Source of the DNA: Aequorivita sp. CIP111184
GTDB lineage: Bacteria; Bacteroidota; Bacteroidia; Flavobacteriales; Flavobacteriaceae
Assembly: GCF_900489465.1 (NCBI RefSeq)
Contig: NZ_UEFQ01000028.1
Span: forward strand, 124,001-188,000
DNA length: 64,000 nucleotides
Reading direction: 5' to 3'
Position numbers and translations under genes: made by a program. The notes below the pieces were generated by a model. It searched no databases. It had not been told where the DNA came from and saw nothing but the letters and a program-made list of their open reading frames with translations. Position 1 is the first letter of the stretch. Every line of letters begins with the position of its first letter. Below are positions 16,441 to 23,960 of this stretch, piece after piece.

Positions 16441-17680
16441 ATTCATATCTCAAACTTTCTATAGGATCCAGTCCTGCAGCTTTTGAAGCTGGGTAAGAGC
16501 CAGCAATAACCGCAACAATAAAGGTTATAATTGTTGCCCAAATTATTGCCGACCACGGAAGTGTAAAATCGAATTTGAAAAATTTTGCAAATCCAAATCC
16601 GGTCAATACTCCAAGAATAATTCCCAAAACGCTTCCAAATTGGCCAATTACAATGGTTTCAATAAAAAATTGGGTAGAAATAGTGGAACGTTTTGCCCCC
16701 AGCGCTTTGCGCACACCAATTTCGCGCGTACGTTCAGAAACTGAAACCAACATAATATTCATCAGTGCAATGGAAGAGCCAAGAATGGTAATAATACTGA
16801 TGATCCATGCGGCAATTTCCAAATATTGAGTAATAGATGCAATTCGGTTTATCAAATCGTCGCTGCGCTCAATTCCGAAGTTGTTTGCTTCCACGGGATT
16901 TAATTTGCGAATATTTCTAAAAGTGATGATCGCTTCGTCCTGTGCAGCTTCCATCATCTGTTTGTCATCCACTTTTACGCTTATGTTGTAGTTTATATTT
17001 GGCTGTGTGTAAATACCACGTGCAACTTGCACAGGAATCAAAACCTTTAAATCTTGATTATTTCCAAAAGTGGAACCTTTGGACTCCAATAAACCTATAA
17101 TCTTGAATTTTATCCCGCGAATGCTTATAGTTTTGTTGATTGGATCTTCATTTTGAAAAAGATTTTTCACAAAATCAGCGCCTATCAAACAAACTTTATT
17201 GTTGTTTTCAATATCGAAAATGGTAAAGTTTCTACCTTGATCAATATCGGTTCCCGTGTTGTCGAGATAATTTTCATTAACGCCATATACTTGAACTTCC
17301 GGATCGGTTTTTTCAGAACCGTACCTAACTTCGGCTGCAGCTGTTCCTTGGAAAGATAGCGATGTTTTGGTTGATGGAAATTCATATTTATCTACAAACT
17401 CCCGAACGTTGTTATAACTAATTATAGGGTTTATTTTCTCTCTTTCACCACTTCTGTTTGTTTGAACTGTAAATTCATATTGTTGAATATTGAATGTGTT
17501 GGCGCCCATAGAAGCAAAATTCCCAGAAATGGTAGTTTCCAAAGCTTTCACGGCACTCAAAATTCCAACGAGTGCCCAAATACCTATTCCTATAATTACA
17601 ATGGTTAGGATCGTCCTAAGCAATTGGCTCCTGATGGAATCCAGCGCAATACGGACATTTTCCCAGAAAAGTGAAAACAT
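16439..17680 (-). CDS. MacB-like ABC transporter permease (FtsX family)
   Basis: A 413-residue inner-membrane protein with the MacB topology: one N-terminal helix (RTILTIVIIGIGIWALVGI), a large periplasmic MacB_PCD domain (about 60-275) and three C-terminal helices of the FtsX domain, including VSERTREIGVRKALGAKR and a C-terminal PASKAAGLDPIESLRYE. Such permeases work as mechanotransmission exporters with a separate ATPase. No ATPase gene lies next to it here, so its partner must be encoded elsewhere. It is divergent from hisS. Confidence 0.93.
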   Translation of the reverse strand: MFSLFWENVRIALDSIRSQLLRTILTIVIIGIGIWALVGILSAVKALETTISGNFASMGANTFNIQQYEFTVQTNRSGEREKINPIISYNNVREFVDKYEFPSTKTSLSFQGTAAAEVRYGSEKTDPEVQVYGVNENYLDNTGTDIDQGRNFTIFDIENNNKVCLIGADFVKNLFQNEDPINKTISIRGIKFKIIGLLESKGSTFGNNQDLKVLIPVQVARGIYTQPNINYNISVKVDDKQMMEAAQDEAIITFRNIRKLNPVEANNFGIERSDDLINRIASITQYLEIAAWIISIITILGSSIALMNIMLVSVSERTREIGVRKALGAKRSTISTQFFIETIVIGQFGSVLGIILGVLTGFGFAKFFKFDFTLPWSAIIWATIITFIVAVIAGSYPASKAAGLDPIESLRYE

Positions 17681-17837
17681 ATTTTTAGTTTGTGTTTCTC
17701 GTTAGACTGCAAACGCACGATAAAGTTACAGAATTACAGTGAAGCTGATAATGATTCCGACAATCTTATTGTGGTAAACTTCATTATTATTTAGGATATT
17801 TGCCAAGTAGAAAATTCAAACTTCAAAAACTTAAGTC

Positions 17838-19217
17838 TTGTCTAAAAAACCATCCATCCCCAAAGGAACCCGCGATTTCAATCCGGAAGAAGTTTCCAGG
17901 CGCAATTATATTTTCAAGGTAATTAAAGAAACCTTTTCATTGTACGGTTTTCAACCTATTGAGACACCGTCTTTTGAAAATAGTGAAACCTTGATGGGAA
18001 AATATGGAGAAGAAGGTGACCGGTTAATTTTTAAGATTTTGAATAGCGGGGATTTTTTGTCAAAAGTTGACGATAATTTATATGCTGAAAAGGATAGCGT
18101 TAAAATAACATCAAATATTTCTGAAAAAGCACTCCGCTATGATTTAACCGTTCCTTTTGCGCGTTACGTAGTACAACACCAAAATGAAATATCATTTCCT
18201 TTTAAACGCTATCAAATACAACCCGTTTGGCGTGCAGACAGACCACAGAAAGGGCGTTTTCGCGAATTTTTTCAATGTGATGCCGATGTAGTGGGTTCTA
18301 CTTCGCTTTGGCAAGAAGTTGAATTTGTGCAGCTTTATGATGCTGTTTTCAACCAACTCGGTTTAAAAGGAGTAACCATAAAAATAAATAACCGTAAAAT
18401 ATTGAGCGGCATTGCTGAAACAATTGGCGCTGAAGACAAGTTGATAGATTTTACTGTGGCGTTGGACAAGCTTGATAAAATAGGGGAGGAAGGCGTGAAA
18501 AAAGAAATGCGCGAAAAAGGCATTTCAGAAGATGCGTTGCAAAAATTACAGCCTTTGTTTTCGCTAACTGGAACTGCAAAAGAACAGTTAAAAAATCTCA
18601 AAGTATTATTGAACAATTCCAAAGTGGGAATTAAAGGCGTGGAAGAGCTTGAATTTATAACGAAGCATATAGAAACACTCGGTTTGCACTCTGCATCATT
18701 ACAAATTGATGTTACGCTTGCTCGCGGTTTAAACTACTACACGGGCGCAATTTTTGAAGTTTCAGCTCCAGCGGAAGTAAATATGGGCAGTATTGGTGGT
18801 GGCGGTAGATATGATGACCTAACGGGAATATTTGGACTGAAGGATATGAGTGGTGTAGGTATTTCTTTCGGTTTGGATAGAATTTATTTGGTTTTGGAAG
18901 AGCTCAATCTTTTCCCAGAAACCGTTTCGGAAAACAGTAAAGCACTCTTTATAAATTTCGGAGAAAAAGAAGCACTATATGCAATGAAAGCAGTAACCAA
19001 CTTGCGAAATGCTGGAATTAAAGCTGAATTGTATCCCGATTCTACAAAAATGGGAAAACAAATGGGCTATGCAGATAAACGGAATATTCCGTTTACAATT
19101 TTAGCTGGTGAAAAAGAAATGGAGTCAAAGCTATACACGCTTAAGAATATGAAAAGCGGGGAACAATCCGAGCTTAATTTTGAAGAATTGCTACAAGCGC
19201 TAAAGGGTGAAAAATAG
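17838..19217 (+). CDS. hisS: histidine--tRNA ligase
   Basis: HisRS charges tRNA-His. The 459 residues show class II motifs: PKGTRDF at the N-terminus, motif 2 around [14 protein letters not shown], the His-specific [14 protein letters not shown], and motif 3 [11 protein letters not shown], then the anticodon-binding domain. The start is TTG at 17838: an in-frame stop (17832-17834) lies just before it and the conserved IPKGTRDF follows immediately, so no ATG start is possible. Divergent from the MacB-like permease. Confidence 0.97.
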   Translation: MSKKPSIPKGTRDFNPEEVSRRNYIFKVIKETFSLYGFQPIETPSFENSETLMGKYGEEGDRLIFKILNSGDFLSKVDDNLYAEKDSVKITSNISEKALRYDLTVPFARYVVQHQNEISFPFKRYQIQPVWRADRPQKGRFREFFQCDADVVGSTSLWQEVEFVQLYDAVFNQLGLKGVTIKINNRKILSGIAETIGAEDKLIDFTVALDKLDKIGEEGVKKEMREKGISEDALQKLQPLFSLTGTAKEQLKNLKVLLNNSKVGIKGVEELEFITKHIETLGLHSASLQIDVTLARGLNYYTGAIFEVSAPAEVNMGSIGGGGRYDDLTGIFGLKDMSGVGISFGLDRIYLVLEELNLFPETVSENSKALFINFGEKEALYAMKAVTNLRNAGIKAELYPDSTKMGKQMGYADKRNIPFTILAGEKEMESKLYTLKNMKSGEQSELNFEELLQALKGEK

Positions 19218-19225
19218 AAAGACAG

Positions 19226-19369
19226 TCAACTAAAATTTAATTGGTTTAAATTTTCAGAAGGCTCAATTTTATGAGCTTGCACTATTCTTTCTTCCACCTC
19301 TAATCTTGCGGCTTCAGAAAGCATGCCACATATTCGTAGCTTTGTTACGTTTTTTAAGGTGTCATTCAT
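19226..19369 (-). CDS. small 47-aa protein, translationally coupled
   Basis: A short reading frame on the minus strand encodes MNDTLKNVTKLRICGMLSEA and continues for 27 further residues, rich in Glu and Leu and ending NQLNFS. Its ATG overlaps the TGA of the preceding 201-codon gene (ATGA at 19366-19369), and a Shine-Dalgarno-like GGGGAGGA lies just upstream, unusual in this window. These two signs support real translation. The protein looks helical and cytosolic; the family is not recognised. Its 3' end lies 8 bases from the hisS stop. Confidence 0.6.
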   Translation of the reverse strand: MNDTLKNVTKLRICGMLSEAARLEVEERIVQAHKIEPSENLNQLNFS

Positions 19370-19968
19370 TCCTCCCCAATTTCGTTAATAATTTTTTCAT
19401 AGGAAATAACGTACTCAATCTGCTTTTCCTCAGAAACATGTTTGCGGGGAGTTTCTAGAATTATAAAGTCAAAAAGTTTTGAGATAATAATTTTTAAGCG
19501 TTTCTCCGAAGTCAATACTGCTTTGTGTAAATAATGAGATGCTATGGTTAATGTTATGGAAACAAGAAGTAGTCCTATAAAATATACCGAAGTAGAGAAA
19601 TCAGACATCGGCATAAAAGTATATATCAAAAAAAATATTCCTACGAAAAGAAAGGAGTTGCTAATATATCTAAAAGAAGTTTTAAACTCCGTTAAGTTTT
19701 CACTGGCATATTTTAGAAGAAGACCAGAACATATTGCCATTAATGGGAGGCTAAGTGAAAACATAAAAGAGGACATAAAGGAAAAACCTAAAATGCCCTC
19801 TCTATCATTAAAGAGATAAAATATGTGCGAAAATGGAGATAATACCGCCACTGCAGCAAGAATAGTAATGTAAATACTAATCTTGGATTTATTCTTGAGA
19901 ATCAAGGATCCCGTTACAGTTTCTGTCTCCTGGGGGGCATACTTTTGGTTTTTCAATTGCTTGTTCAT
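19366..19968 (-). CDS. hypothetical membrane protein, about 200 aa, four predicted helices
   Basis: A multi-pass membrane protein of unknown family. Hydrophobic helices lie around residues 32-52, 64-85, 105-122 and 127-145, followed by a charged cytosolic C-terminal domain (about 150-201) with YVISYEKIINEIGEE. The first 27 or so codons overlap, out of frame, the end of a small lipoprotein gene; ATG at 19968 (or GTG at 19971) gives the full frame, while a TTG near 19903 would avoid most of the overlap and start right at the first helix. The stop overlaps the ATG of a 47-codon gene. Confidence 0.65.
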   Translation of the reverse strand: MNKQLKNQKYAPQETETVTGSLILKNKSKISIYITILAAVAVLSPFSHIFYLFNDREGILGFSFMSSFMFSLSLPLMAICSGLLLKYASENLTEFKTSFRYISNSFLFVGIFFLIYTFMPMSDFSTSVYFIGLLLVSITLTIASHYLHKAVLTSEKRLKIIISKLFDFIILETPRKHVSEEKQIEYVISYEKIINEIGEE

Positions 19969-20044
19969 CACTAATTTGGTTTTCTGGGGTACAGCTAATT
20001 GCTACACTGGCTAGCATTAAAAATGCAAAAAAATACTTTGTCAT
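19889..20044 (-). CDS. small lipoprotein, 51 aa, with Ca-binding-like tail
   Basis: The frame encodes MTKYFFAFLMLASVAISC, a signal peptide with lipobox (A-I-S-C, lipidated Cys18), then a short linker and the tail GDRNCNGILDSQE. The DxNxNGxxD pattern resembles the calcium-binding loops of thrombospondin type 3 and dockerin repeats. Two cysteines (CPPGDRNC) may form a disulfide. The 3' half overlaps the start of the following membrane-protein gene in another frame. Its short length and clear lipobox support a real surface or periplasmic lipoprotein. Confidence 0.65.
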   Translation of the reverse strand: MTKYFFAFLMLASVAISCTPENQISDEQAIEKPKVCPPGDRNCNGILDSQE

Positions 20045-20183
20045 AATATGGGGTTTTAAAGGTTCAACGGTAAAAATAAACCTTTTAAAAACTCATATTA
20101 AAGTGTTCCTAAATAAGTTGTTAACTCATTTTTAACAAATGTAAGAATAATCACCAAATGTGCAAATATATTTTGTGAGGGGG

Positions 20184-20215
20184 AAATAAAAAACCCTTCA
20201 GTGTTTGAAGGGTTT
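20184..20215 (-). terminator. terminator downstream of tRNA-Met
   Basis: AAACCCTTCA (20191-20200) and TGAAGGGTTT (20206-20215) form a 10-base stem with 5-base loop; on the minus strand a T-rich run follows, directly after the tRNA. Confidence 0.8.
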
Positions 20216-20220
20216 AACTG

Positions 20221-20294
20221 TAGCGAGAGGGGGGCACGATCCCCCGACCTCCGGGTTATGAATCCGACGCTCTAACCAACTGAGCTACCTCGCC
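20221..20294 (-). tRNA. tRNA-Met (anticodon CAT)
   Basis: On the minus strand the gene starts GGCGAGGTAGCTCAGTTGG, with D-arm GCTC/GAGC, anticodon loop TTCATAA (CAT), T-stem GGGGG/CCCCC and acceptor end TCTCGCT followed by A73. The acceptor stem starts with a G-U-type pair rather than the C-A mismatch of initiators in many bacteria, so an elongator Met tRNA is most likely. The 3' CCA is not encoded (CAG follows). The last anticodon-stem pair (31-39) is an A-C mismatch, a pattern I recall from other flavobacterial copies. Confidence 0.93.
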
Positions 20295-20499
20295 GTAATT
20301 TGAAATAATGGCAGCCTAAGCATTTTGCGTAGGCGGGTGCAAAGATAGAAACAAAATTATCTGTCGCAAATATTAGGTTCTCTTTTTATTGAAATTATTT
20401 CGCCTATTGTGAGCGTGTCTTTTTAAATAAAAAATTTTCAATCTTTCATTTGAGGTTAAAATTAATATATATATATTGGGCATCAACTAACAGAAAGAT

Positions 20500-20886
20500 A
20501 TGGAAGACAAAATAAAATATGAATTGGAATTTCCCATACAGGTTTCCCCTTCATTGTTATATCAATATATTTCAACGCCTTCTGGCCTTTCGGAATGGTA
20601 TGCCGATAACGTAAATTCACGAGGAGAGTTTTATACTTTTATTTGGTCCCAAAGTGAAGAAAAGGCTAAATTATTAAGTAAAAAAAGTCCTGAGCGAATT
20701 AAATTTAGATGGATTGAGGACGAAGGAGAAGAGTTCTATTTTGAGCTTCGAATCCAGGTGGATGAAATTACCAAAGATGTTTCATTAATGATAACAGATT
20801 TTGCTGAAGAAGATGAAGTGGATGAAGGTAAAATGCTTTGGGAAAACATGGTTTCAAACTTAAAGCAAATTTTAGGCTCGACCTAA
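20500..20886 (+). CDS. START-like domain protein (SRPBCC superfamily)
   Basis: A 128-residue cytosolic protein with the AHSA1/START-like layout: an N-terminal strand (YELEFPIQVSPSLLYQYIS), PSGLSEWYADNV, FRWIEDEGEEFYFELRI and a long C-terminal helix (LWENMVSNLKQIL). It belongs to a Bacteroidota START-like family of unknown ligand. It is alone after the tRNA and is followed by a hairpin that abuts the next gene. Confidence 0.85.
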   Translation: MEDKIKYELEFPIQVSPSLLYQYISTPSGLSEWYADNVNSRGEFYTFIWSQSEEKAKLLSKKSPERIKFRWIEDEGEEFYFELRIQVDEITKDVSLMITDFAEEDEVDEGKMLWENMVSNLKQILGST

Positions 20887-20913
20887 AAAACCCTTTAAAA
20901 TATAGGACCTTTG

Positions 20914-20944
20914 GCCCGTCCTCCCAAAAAAGGGCGGTTTTTTT
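20914..20944 (+). terminator. probable terminator between START-like gene and aminotransferase
   Basis: GCCC (20914-20917) and GGGC (20932-20935), with CCG/CGG and CCC/GGG alternatives, form a GC-rich hairpin followed by seven T. The T run ends directly at the ATG of the next gene (20945), so that gene would have no separate leader. Confidence 0.5.
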
Positions 20945-21790
20945 ATGGTAAATCTAAACGGAACATTAATAGAGGATAAAAAAACATTCCTTGCAATTGA
21001 CAATAGAGGTCTTAATTATGGCGATGCCGTTTTTGAAACCCTGCGTTTTTCGGGTGGAAAAATTTATTTTTGGGAAGATCACTATTTTCGTTTAATGTCT
21101 TCAATGCGTATTCTACGAATGGAAATCCCAATGGATTTCACCATGGAATTTCTTGAGGAAGAAATTTTAAAAACAATAAATATATCTGAAATAAAGGATG
21201 CTTCATTGCGTATAAAGTTTATAGTTTGGCGCAAAGCTGGTGGAAAATACACGCCAATTAGCAATGAAATTGAATATGCAATTTCTTTTGAAAAGCTTGA
21301 AACACCATTTTATATTTTAAATGAAACGAATTACGAAGTAGAGCTTTTTAAAGATCATTATATCACTTCCGGACTTCTTTCAACTTTAAAAAGCACAAAT
21401 AGGCTTATCAATATTTTGGGAAGTATTTTTGCGAAAGAGAATGATTATCAAAATTGTTTGCTCTTAAATGAAAATAAGCAGATGGTGGAAGCACTGAACG
21501 GTAATGTATTTTTGGTTTCGGGTAATAACATTAAAACTCCTCCACTTTCAGACGGTTGTTTAAACGGAATTTTGCGGAAACAACTCATTTCAATAATAAA
21601 AGAGATTCCAGATTTCACACTTCAAGAAGCTTCAATTAGTCCGTTTGAACTTCAAAAATCTGATGAGATTTTCATAACTAATGTAATTCAAGGAATTATC
21701 CCAATAACAAAATATAGAAAAAAGGAATTTGGAGATAAAATAGTTAAGCAAATATTACCAAAACTGAACCTAAAAGCTCGAATGGGTTAG
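20945..21790 (+). CDS. class IV PLP-dependent aminotransferase (PabC/IlvE-like)
   Basis: A 281-residue fold-type IV PLP enzyme. The hallmark RGLNYGDAVFET (21-32) and the PLP lysine K149 in STLKSTNRL are present, with GNVFLVSGN, LNGILR and a C-terminal ITNVIQGIIPI. Length and motifs resemble 4-amino-4-deoxychorismate lyase more than branched-chain aminotransferase, but substrate cannot be decided from the sequence. The ATG lies directly after a terminator-like hairpin. The stop overlaps that of the convergent YqgE gene. Confidence 0.88.
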   Translation: MVNLNGTLIEDKKTFLAIDNRGLNYGDAVFETLRFSGGKIYFWEDHYFRLMSSMRILRMEIPMDFTMEFLEEEILKTINISEIKDASLRIKFIVWRKAGGKYTPISNEIEYAISFEKLETPFYILNETNYEVELFKDHYITSGLLSTLKSTNRLINILGSIFAKENDYQNCLLLNENKQMVEALNGNVFLVSGNNIKTPPLSDGCLNGILRKQLISIIKEIPDFTLQEASISPFELQKSDEIFITNVIQGIIPITKYRKKEFGDKIVKQILPKLNLKARMG

Positions 21791-22347
21791 TTGAAACTTG
21801 GATTTTCTGGAGCATTAGACCATAAAATATAATCTCCACCAAATTCAATCATCTTTTCTTTCCAAAAATTGATGTTGGTTTTACCAATAATACTGTTATT
21901 ATAGTTGTTTGGAACTACCACCCAACTATTCACTTCTAGTTCCTGTTCCAATTGGTCACTTTCCCAACCCGAATAACCGAGAAAGAAGCGTATTTGGTCT
22001 TTTTTCAGTTTATCTTCTTTTAATAAATCTATTATTGCGCTAAAATCACCTCCCCAATAAATTCCACTAGAGATCTCAATACTGTCTGGAATAATTTCGG
22101 GAATACAGTGAATAAAATACAAATTGTCTTGTTCCACAGGACCACCATTATAGACAGGAAGTTTTGAGTTTACTTCCGGCACAAAGTCACGAAGCTTGTG
22201 TTCAAGGGGCTTGTTGAGAATAAATCCTACTGATCCACCTTCATTGTACTCTGCCAGAAGTACGACTGAACGGTTAAAGGAAACGTCTCCAATAATGGAT
22301 GGTTCTGCTACCAATAGCAATCCTTTGGCAGGTTTTAAGGTGGTCAT
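21787..22347 (-). CDS. YqgE/AlgH family protein
   Basis: A 186-residue member of the YqgE/AlgH family (DUF179): KGLLLVAEPSIIGDVSFNRSVVLLAEYN at the N-terminus, VGFILNKPLEH, YNGGPVEQDNLYFIH, and FLGYSGWESDQLEQEL. The biochemical role is unknown; AlgH has been linked to regulation in pseudomonads. The frame opens at 22365, but ATG 22347 matches the family start. Its TAA stop overlaps the aminotransferase stop on the other strand. Confidence 0.92.
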   Translation of the reverse strand: MTTLKPAKGLLLVAEPSIIGDVSFNRSVVLLAEYNEGGSVGFILNKPLEHKLRDFVPEVNSKLPVYNGGPVEQDNLYFIHCIPEIIPDSIEISSGIYWGGDFSAIIDLLKEDKLKKDQIRFFLGYSGWESDQLEQELEVNSWVVVPNNYNNSIIGKTNINFWKEKMIEFGGDYILWSNAPENPSFN

Positions 22348-22482
22348 ATTAGTTTTTTTGGTCAAATAAATCTAAGTATTAAATTTAAAATTACCAAAAA
22401 TTAACTCATTTGATATTAAAATTAGCATTTTTCGTTATTTAACTGACAGAATCTTACCTTAAAAAGGTAGATATTGTTGAAT

Positions 22483-22518
22483 AAAAAATCCTTCTTTTCT
22501 CATAAATGAAAAGAAGGA
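22483..22518 (-). terminator. terminator downstream of the HU gene
   Basis: TCCTTCTTTTC (22489-22499) pairs with GAAAAGAAGGA (22508-22518) around an 8-base loop, with a run of six T on the minus strand beyond. It ends the HU transcript. Confidence 0.85.
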
Positions 22519-22546
22519 CTCCTAAACTAGTAAATATTATTTACAA

Positions 22547-22819
22547 TTAGTTTACGCTGTTTTGTAAGTCTGAACCAGCTTTAAATTTTACTACTTTTTT
22601 AGCAGCAATTTTAATGGTTTTACCAGTTTGAGGATTTCTACCTTCTCTTGCAGCTCTTTTAGATACTGACCAAGATCCGAAACCTACAAGTGATACTCTA
22701 TCACCTTTTTTAAGGGATTTTTCAACGTTGCCTAAGAAAGACTCTAAAGATTTCTTAGCAGCAGCTTTTGTAATTCCGGCATCAGCTGCCATTGCATCGA
22801 TTAAATCTGATTTGTTCAT
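22547..22819 (-). CDS. hup: HU family DNA-binding protein
   Basis: A 90-residue histone-like protein that bends and compacts DNA as a dimer. The sequence MNKSDLIDAMAADAGITK, the hydrophobic core LVGFGSWSV and the DNA-contacting arm GRNPQTGKTIKI are canonical. A good promoter lies upstream and a strong terminator downstream, so it is monocistronic. Confidence 0.97.
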   Translation of the reverse strand: MNKSDLIDAMAADAGITKAAAKKSLESFLGNVEKSLKKGDRVSLVGFGSWSVSKRAAREGRNPQTGKTIKIAAKKVVKFKAGSDLQNSVN

Positions 22820-22866
22820 AATTTTTTTAAATTAAATTGTTGGTTAAACTTCGATTAATTGCTCTA

Positions 22867-22896
22867 CAAATTTAACAGGAATATCCGTTCAGGCAA
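22867..22896 (-). promoter_or_regulatory. promoter of the HU gene
   Basis: On the minus strand TTG (22896-22894), 19 bases, then TAAATTTG (22874-22867) match the Bacteroidetes promoter consensus, leaving a leader of about 40 bases before the ATG at 22819. Confidence 0.75.
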
Positions 22897-23000
22897 GTAA
22901 CCACGCAGTAAATCCCTATTTTTGTTGATAACTTGGGGTGTTTGTTAATAAACTTGACGCTTTTTTCAATGATTTTAATGAAATCAGTGCTGACAAGGGT

Positions 23001-23960
23001 TTACGTTAGTTTACTATCATTATCAAAAGAATACCCATTCGAAAGTGAAGAAACGTCCATTTTACGTTTTCCTGGAAGTTGTATTTCTTTAATCATAATG
23101 TAACCATCCGAACAAGCTACTTTCAGCTCTTTTTTTGAAGTTTGAATAGTTCCTAATTCCTGATCGTGATTTGTTTTCTCGAAACTCACGGCATAAACTT
23201 TGGCTTTCAATTCTTCTTTATTATTATAAAGCATTGACCAAGCCACAGGATAGGGTGAAAGTCCGCGGATAAATGCGTCTATCTCTTCTCCAGGTTTTGT
23301 CCAATCTATACGTGTGTTTTCAGGGGTAAGTTTTGGTGCGTCTTTTAAATTTTTGTTTTCAGGTTGCCCTTTCGCATCAGCATTGTCATTTTCTATTAGT
23401 GTGAGCGTTTCCAAAACCAATTCACTTCCTTTTTCCATTAACTTATCGTGAAGTGTTGCTGCAGTTTCCTCCTTTTCAATAATAACTTCCTTGTTTGCAA
23501 TGATGGATCCGGTATCAATCTTTTCATCAATAAAAAAAGTAGTTACGCCCGTTTTCTTCTCTTTATTAATTATTGCCCAATTGATGGGCGCAGCACCTCT
23601 ATATTGTGGTAAAAGTGAAGCGTGAAGATTGAAAGTGCCCAATTTAGGCATTTGCCAAACTACTTTTGGCAGCATTCGAAAAGCAACTATAACTTGAAGG
23701 TTGGCGTCCAAATTTTTTAATTCTTCCAGAAAAGATTCATCTTTTAAATTTGTGGGCTGGAGTACGGTTAAGTTCTTAGAAACAGCATATTCTTTAACTG
23801 CTGAAGCCATTAACTTTCTACCCCGGCCGGCGGGTTTATCTGGCGCGGTAATTACACCTACAATATTTTTGTTGGCCTCAACCATTTCCTTCAAAACTCC
23901 AACAGCAAAATCGGGGGTCCCCATAAACACAATTCTCAAATCTTTTGGCATTTTTTTCAT
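23001..23960 (-). CDS. fmt: methionyl-tRNA formyltransferase
   Basis: Fmt formylates initiator Met-tRNA using 10-formyl-THF. The 319 residues contain RIVFMGTPDFAVGVL, FNLHASLLPQYRGAAPINWA (formyl-THF/catalytic region), GVTTFFIDEKIDTG and the C-terminal OB-fold with IRGLSPYPVAW. Start is ATG at 23960 or three codons later. It overlaps recQ by four bases as part of a three-gene operon (ATPase-recQ-fmt). Confidence 0.97.
   Translation of the reverse strand: MKKMPKDLRIVFMGTPDFAVGVLKEMVEANKNIVGVITAPDKPAGRGRKLMASAVKEYAVSKNLTVLQPTNLKDESFLEELKNLDANLQVIVAFRMLPKVVWQMPKLGTFNLHASLLPQYRGAAPINWAIINKEKKTGVTTFFIDEKIDTGSIIANKEVIIEKEETAATLHDKLMEKGSELVLETLTLIENDNADAKGQPENKNLKDAPKLTPENTRIDWTKPGEEIDAFIRGLSPYPVAWSMLYNNKEELKAKVYAVSFEKTNHDQELGTIQTSKKELKVACSDGYIMIKEIQLPGKRKMDVSSLSNGYSFDNDSKLT

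Noticed and set aside
22917-22924. TATTTTTG promoter-like element on the plus strand between fmt and hup
   Set aside because: No gene or RNA could be identified downstream on the plus strand; it faces the end of fmt. A small RNA there cannot be excluded but is unsupported.
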